NCBI GenBank assembly: GCA_015143295.1
Contig: CM026551.1
Span: 45,434,034-45,498,033, forward strand
DNA: 64,000 nucleotides
Reading direction: 5' to 3'
DNA from: Tetracentron sinense
Taxonomy: Eukaryota; Streptophyta; Magnoliopsida; Trochodendrales; Trochodendraceae
The position numbers and the translations under genes are program-made. Shown here piece after piece: positions 59,508 to 64,000 of this stretch (positions within the stretch are counted from its first letter, which is position 1; every line of letters starts with the position of its first letter). The notes beneath the pieces are model-generated. The model searched no databases, had not been told where the DNA came from, and worked only from the letters and a program-made list of their open reading frames with translations.

Positions 59508-60734
59508 TGATGTCGCTCAAAGATACGCGGTACTTTGCAGTACAGTAAAGGGGGTTGTCGAACCACAGAGAGCAGTGAAGATAAGGAACAATAATGAAGA
59601 AGAGGGTTGTAGGATCTTTGGTAGGGAATGTTTAACTAAATTAAGGAAAATATCAGTGAGAAAAACCAACAAGGCGTCAGGTTTCCTCCCCTTAATGGTG
59701 TAATGTCAATTTGATTGTCCAAGGTATAACTCAATTGGGGGTTTCACATCCCAAACCCTCAATCGGAAGATTTTAGAAATTCAGATTATAATAAAAAGTT
59801 AAAATAGATTTCTAGTCAATTGTTCAAAACGAATTTTAACCCAAGCCCGCACTTTATCGAAAAAACTCGAGGACAACGATATACCCGGAGGCAATACCGC
59901 AGCAAAGAATAATGTCCGTTAAGATTAAGGTTTTTCGTTTGAGAAATCAAGAATTGTCACTTAACTACGAGAAAAGCCTGACTGAACTCTGAAAAAGGTT
60001 TAAATCCTAGAGATTCAATTGAAAGAGATCAAACAAGAAGAACAACCAACATAGAAATCATAGACGTTAAAAACACTACTTGGATTAACTCAAACTAACA
60101 TTACCTCATCAAGAGAATTCCACCCTAGCCAAGGTTAGGGATTTAGCAATCCATAAAAAGAGAAAAACTAAAACAATAAGGGAAGAGAGATGATTCAAGG
60201 GTCAGAGGTTCAGAGCCCTTTTTTAATACTTCTCCATGAGTTTAAATAACTAAAAGGGAAGGAGAAGAATGAAACTAAGCAAAAAGGAAAAGTTCCCAAT
60301 AAAAAAATCTCGCTCAAAATAGTCAATTCGCGGCCAAAAACGCTAGTCCCGCAACCACCAATCGATCGGGCAAGGGTGCCGATTGATCGGGCCTTCAATC
60401 GTAAAAATCCGGAAAAAATCACCGCCTTCCGATCGATCGGAGATTCTAGCCGATCGATCAGCGATCCGATCGATCGCCGATCAATCATCCAAATCGTTGA
60501 TTCGCCATTTTGCCTGTTTTTTCATCTTTTTTCGTCTTTTCTTTTTGTTGATTACCATGAGGCTTCTTTACTTGAATTCCCTACATAAAATGTCATAAAA
60601 GATTATTAGAATTTGCAATCAATAATTGGGGAAACAAGTTTAGAATGCAGGCTTTAAATCAAGGATTCAGACTAAAAGGAGCTCTAAAGGGTTATAAAAT
60701 AACTGGTTTTGAGTGTACTTTTGCACACTCATCA
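59508..60734 (-). repeat. 5' LTR of the Athila-type element
   Basis: 1227 bp, starting TGATGAGTGTGC on the minus strand. Its U3 carries the palindrome cluster at 60360-60486. Confidence 0.95.
60360..60486 (-). promoter_or_regulatory. Phased GATCGATC cluster in the Athila LTR
   Basis: Motif cores start at 60360, 60381, 60431, 60452, 60468 and 60479. Intervals of 21 bp occur twice (60360/60381 and 60431/60452). A TATA-like TATTTAAA lies about 110 bp downstream on the minus strand (near 60240). Confidence 0.75.
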
Positions 60735-62967
60735 TTCTCTCATCAACATTATATGTCATCTAGTCAGCACCTTTGAGCCTTAACATTCGTTTCACAACCA
60801 AAATGAGACATTTTGCACCCACACTGGGGCATTTTGGGTACAACCGAATAAAGCCGAAAGTTCAAGGTACCCCAGTGTTCATAAACTGGGGCAATTTTTT
60901 TGTGATCATATGATCAATTATGAAAGAAAAAAAAAAAGGTCAATTGCTTCCGCCAAAATTCAAGGTATCCCAGTATCCATACACTGGGGCAGTTTTTTTG
61001 TCTCCCATGAAAAAAAAAAAAAAAAAAAATCAAAGCAGTACAAGTGGGTAAAAGCTAAAAGTTAGAGATACCCCAGTGTCCATACACTGGGGCATTTTTT
61101 TATGCTATGGGAAAAAGTTAGGAAAGGAAAAGCAAGACAAGCAAGAAAACCACCTAAAGAGAAAATGAACAAAACCCAAAAGCAAGCAAATGTCTCAGTT
61201 CTTCCCAATTATCAAAATCTTTGAGCCTTCGTCATTTCTTTCAAAAACCCTAACCATAGCCTACGTTTCGTCCTACCATTAAAGTCCTCTCAGATCAATG
61301 ATAACCATGGAATCTTACAATTGGATTACGCATATGCATACATGAGTTCAAGCGATGACGAATTAGAGTGACTTAGAGAAAATTATAAAGAAAAGCATGG
61401 CTTGAAAGGGCACAATGAAAACCCGAAAGGGCGTTGCGAGTAAAAACGTGAAGTCATGGCAAAATCAAATTACTGCGAACATGATGAAAACCCCTTAGGG
61501 GCGTCAATGCGCAAAAATTACGCAAGCCAGACCTATTGAAAACCATAACTAGCATCAGGGGCAAAAAATGCACAAAAAGGGGGAAAAAGAAACCAGCTGC
61601 GACAGTCAATTTTACATCATAACCAAGTCTCAATGCTCAGGATGAAAATAGAAGCAGTTACAGTATCATATAGTTGTTGCACCATTGAGGGTTAATCCAA
61701 AGGACTTAGGCACATGTGATAAAGTGGATACTATGTTGGTCTAAACATTCTGAAAGTGGTCTGAATCATGCCCATCAATTTTAATCTTATCATAATTCTC
61801 ATCATCATATTTTTCAAAAAAAAAAAAAAAGTGTGATTGCTTGGATGTTTTTGAACTACGCTGGTCTGATTCTCTTTTCAAGGGATACGTAGGCAACCTT
61901 CATAGGTGCGACCCCACTAATGGAAAGTTTTCTGGTTTGTTTGTTTCTTTTTTCTCTCTAAAAAAAAAAAGTTTGTGACCCCACTTCAACTGGACTCTGC
62001 AATGATTCTCAATAATATTCTTTATTTGTTTATTACAAATTACATACAAAATCAGAAATGCATAAAATGTAATCTCTAGATCTCTTCCAATGATTCTCGG
62101 ATCAGTACAGTTGACTTCAGCGGCACCACCCCCATCAGCAGCCTCTGGCCCTGTCCTTGTTTTGCCCACCTGCAAAGGCACAAATACAGGGAGTAAAGTG
62201 CATTTTTTCCTTTTGATATAATAATACTGCATAAACTGATAACTTTCAGGGAATCAAATGGCCAATGTCAAGATATAAACATGCATGTTTTGAAAGAAAT
62301 ATCAACTAACTAGTATTTACCTGTGCAGGACTAGGAGCAATATCGAAGTTCATATCCGAGTCGAAAAAGTACTTTCAGCAAGAGCTCTACGCTGCAAAGA
62401 AATAAAAGAATCAACAATGGGTCACAAATAATTTATTTTTATTTTTTTTAAAAAAAGAAGATTTTTAAGCACGCTTACCTTGCTTACCTGCAATCAATCA
62501 ATGGTTGTACGGTTGGAAACCGTGCTACGTTAAACTTTAGGTTTGTTTTTCGAACTTAATATGCATACCAATCGACAGTCTGATTCATTCCATAATCATG
62601 ATTGTTTGACTATTGCTGCTATGAAAATGATGTAAGCATCCTCAAATTGAGTTAAAAATTTGAAAAAAAATTATTTTTGAAAAATTGTTTAAAAGCTTTC
62701 AAATCTACCTTATTTACTACCCCCTTTGACAGGTTCGGATCGAACCTGTGAGGGAGATTAAGGTCCATGATAGTGCCCACGTGCCGGATCCATCTCAGTT
62801 TTCCTTTACTTTTTCTTACCGAGCTTTTAAATTATTTTGAAAAATTGATTTGTGAAAAATGTTTGACTCAGTCAAGGAAGCACACATTAGTTTTCAAGTG
62901 CAAAAATGGGCCTATGTCTGTTCTTCTTTGCCGTTCTTTGCAAACAAATCCGGCAAAGAGGGGCAGC
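60735..62967 (+). other. 3' non-coding region of the Tat/Ogre-like element
   Basis: Continues the host element after the Athila insertion. It holds three hairpin-plus-T repeats (60870-61100), a GGATACGTAGGCAACC box (61882) that also occurs inverted near 993-1010 and 7618-7633, a perfect 9-bp inverted repeat around 62729-62749, and a purine stretch AAAGAGGGG just before the 3' LTR. No coding frame is supported. Confidence 0.6.
60870..61100 (+). repeat. Three hairpin-plus-T-run units, about 100-bp period
   Basis: Stem-loops CCCCAGTG(T)...(A)CACTGGGG at 60870-60892, 60969-60989 and 61071-61092, each followed by CA or CAG and 7-8 T. The intervening sequence varies much more than the hairpins. 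Confidence 0.8.
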
Positions 62968-64000
62968 TATAGACACCCCATTTTTGCGCGCCCCAATGAT
63001 TCGACTCCGAGTGACTAAAGGTGAACTTCAATGACGAGATCCGAGCTCCCGAAACAACTCCAAGCATGTCCCTATTCAAGGCCCAACTCAAGCCCAATCC
63101 AAACCCAAACCAACCCGAGCTCAAGAGGGGGGGGGGGGGCTACTTCAAGTAGCGCCCCCCCCCCCCCCCCCATTAATTCGGTTTAAACTCCGTTTTAGCC
63201 CAAAAAATCCTTTGTTAACACCTCATTAGGGAAAAGTTTAGTCCAACATCGGGGAAAAACAAGAAAATCCCTTCTTTTCACTATTATAAAAGGCCTCCAC
63301 TCCCACACTCTTGCTTCATCTGGAAAATCTTGAAAAATATAAGGAGAGCCTTTGGAGAAACCCTAGCCTTGGGAAAACTTTGCAAGCTTAGAGAAATCTT
63401 ACCAAACCTTTGGAAACCCTAGTGTAGAATAAAGCAAGAGCTTACACCCTAGCCCCGGAATCCAGATCTACCTCATTGTTTTCATCTCTAGGTGCTTGGA
63501 GCGCGGGATTATTGGAGCGCAATCAAAAGGTATGCAACATTCCCTATCTTCTACTTCTACCCATCCAAGTCTTTTCTTCCCTCACTTTCTCTTAGTAGCT
63601 TAGTGATTTCCCTCTACACGGTTGTAGGGAAGAGGAAATCCGGGTGAAGGAAATGGCTGGAAGACTAGATCTTCGATTTCTTTATTTCAGTTTTTTATTA
63701 TCATTAGTAATTTTCATCCCTTTTTCACCCAAACATAGGCGGGGCCCCTCTCGATTCAGTCGAGGAGAGAGTGTGGCCGTCACCAATTTAAGGAAAAAGG
63801 GGCCTTTCACCGCGCAAGTAGAGAGGATTCTTCCCGATTCAGTCGAGGAGGGGGAATTCCAATCTCGAAATAAAAAATAATAAAAAGGAAAAATAATTTT
63901 AAATTAAATTAATGGAGAAAATTAAGAGCTAACCGTCGTTTGACAGATGAGGTGGGGTGCCTAACACCTTCCCCAACTCATAAGAGAATCCCCGGACCCA
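62968..64000 (+). repeat. 3' LTR of the Tat/Ogre-like element, cut by the window end
   Basis: Starts TATAGACACCCC (canonical TG mutated to TA). The U5-side sequence from 63530 matches 46129-46560 closely. The USE-like box is at 63241 and TATAAAAGG at 63285. The tandem units of the 5' LTR U3 are absent. Confidence 0.7.
63127..63171 (+). repeat. G-run/C-run hairpin
   Basis: A run of about 13 G, then GCTACTTCAAGTAGC, then about 17 C. The whole block folds as one long stem with a one-base centre. It sits in U3 of the 3' LTR. Confidence 0.85.

Larger units (their letters stand above)
51147..60734 (-). mobile_element. Athila-type Ty3/gypsy retrotransposon, full-length, nested
   Basis: 9588 bp with LTRs 51147-52363 and 59508-60734 (TGATG...CATCA), flanked by a perfect TTCTC duplication (51142-51146 and 60735-60739). 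It has a tRNA-Asp primer site, a gag-protease frame, a reverse transcriptase-RNase H frame and integrase, in the order gag-PR-RT-RH-IN. By eye the LTRs differ by roughly 3-4 percent plus small indels in the palindrome cluster, so the insertion is fairly recent, but three frameshifts and three stops disable pol. Confidence 0.95.
45308..64000 (+). mobile_element. Tat/Ogre-like Ty3/gypsy element, internally deleted, host of a nested Athila element
   Basis: 5' LTR 45308-46740, PBS 46743-46760, leader hairpin array, decayed gag (47867-50119), a trace of integrase (50763-50860), nested Athila insertion (51147-60734), 3' non-coding region and 3' LTR from 62968 past the window end. Most of protease, reverse transcriptase and RNase H is missing, so it is non-autonomous. 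The two LTRs are similar in the R/U5 part but differ strongly in U3, so recombination between subfamilies is possible. Confidence 0.75.

Noticed and set aside
62729..62749. GGTTCG...CGAACC inverted repeat resembling a tRNA T-arm
   Set aside because: No acceptor, D or anticodon stems can be drawn around it; probably a simple inverted repeat.

Overview
The window reads as nuclear DNA of a flowering plant, most likely a woody or large-genome eudicot. It is AT-rich, has no operons, and holds one intact intron-containing gene surrounded by nested LTR retrotransposons, solo LTRs, MITEs, a LINE fragment and SINE-like retroposons. The only convincing host gene is a MATE-family (DETOXIFICATION, DTX40-like) multidrug/toxin efflux transporter. 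It is encoded in eight exons at 39156-43446 (+) and the predicted protein is 505 residues.

Layout. 1-9016: minus-strand Tat/Ogre-type Ty3/gypsy element (decayed gag, PBS, 5' LTR); its LTR is split by a 2.7-kb solo LTR at 4721-7423. 10526-12587: large fold-back structure with one arm expanded by minisatellites. 12588-15219: second LTR of the 4721-7423 family in the opposite orientation, carrying a LINE RNase H fragment. 15300-21170: SINE, a TIR-bounded 3.1-kb element with MITEs inside it, and more fold-back elements. 21170-37970: a tandem segmental duplication. Copy A is split by a non-autonomous gag-only Ty3/gypsy element (24073-33968), which itself carries a Copia solo LTR (30232-31614). Copy B lies next to the MATE gene promoter. 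38380-38970: MITEs immediately upstream of the MATE gene. 44423-45307: LTR-like Copia remnant. 45308-64000: Tat/Ogre-like element in plus orientation, with its 3' LTR running off the window; a 9.6-kb Athila-type element (51147-60734, minus strand, perfect 5-bp target duplication) is inserted in it.

The most unusual signals are non-coding. Four LTR loci from three unrelated families (the 2.7-kb family, Athila, Copia) carry clusters of CpG-containing palindromes 60-240 bp upstream of their TATA boxes. Their centres are repeatedly spaced 20-22 bp or 31 bp apart, that is two or three helical turns. The Tat/Ogre LTRs, and a separate retroposon with a long target duplication, carry the plant snRNA upstream sequence element with two different, class-specific distances to the TATA box. 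The Tat/Ogre leader and 3' region hold tandem arrays of near-identical hairpins, and the 2.7-kb LTR family encodes a small acidic peptide preserved in two diverged copies.

All assignments come from reading the sequence and from general knowledge of these families; no database search was run. Repeat boundaries without a stated target duplication are approximate.
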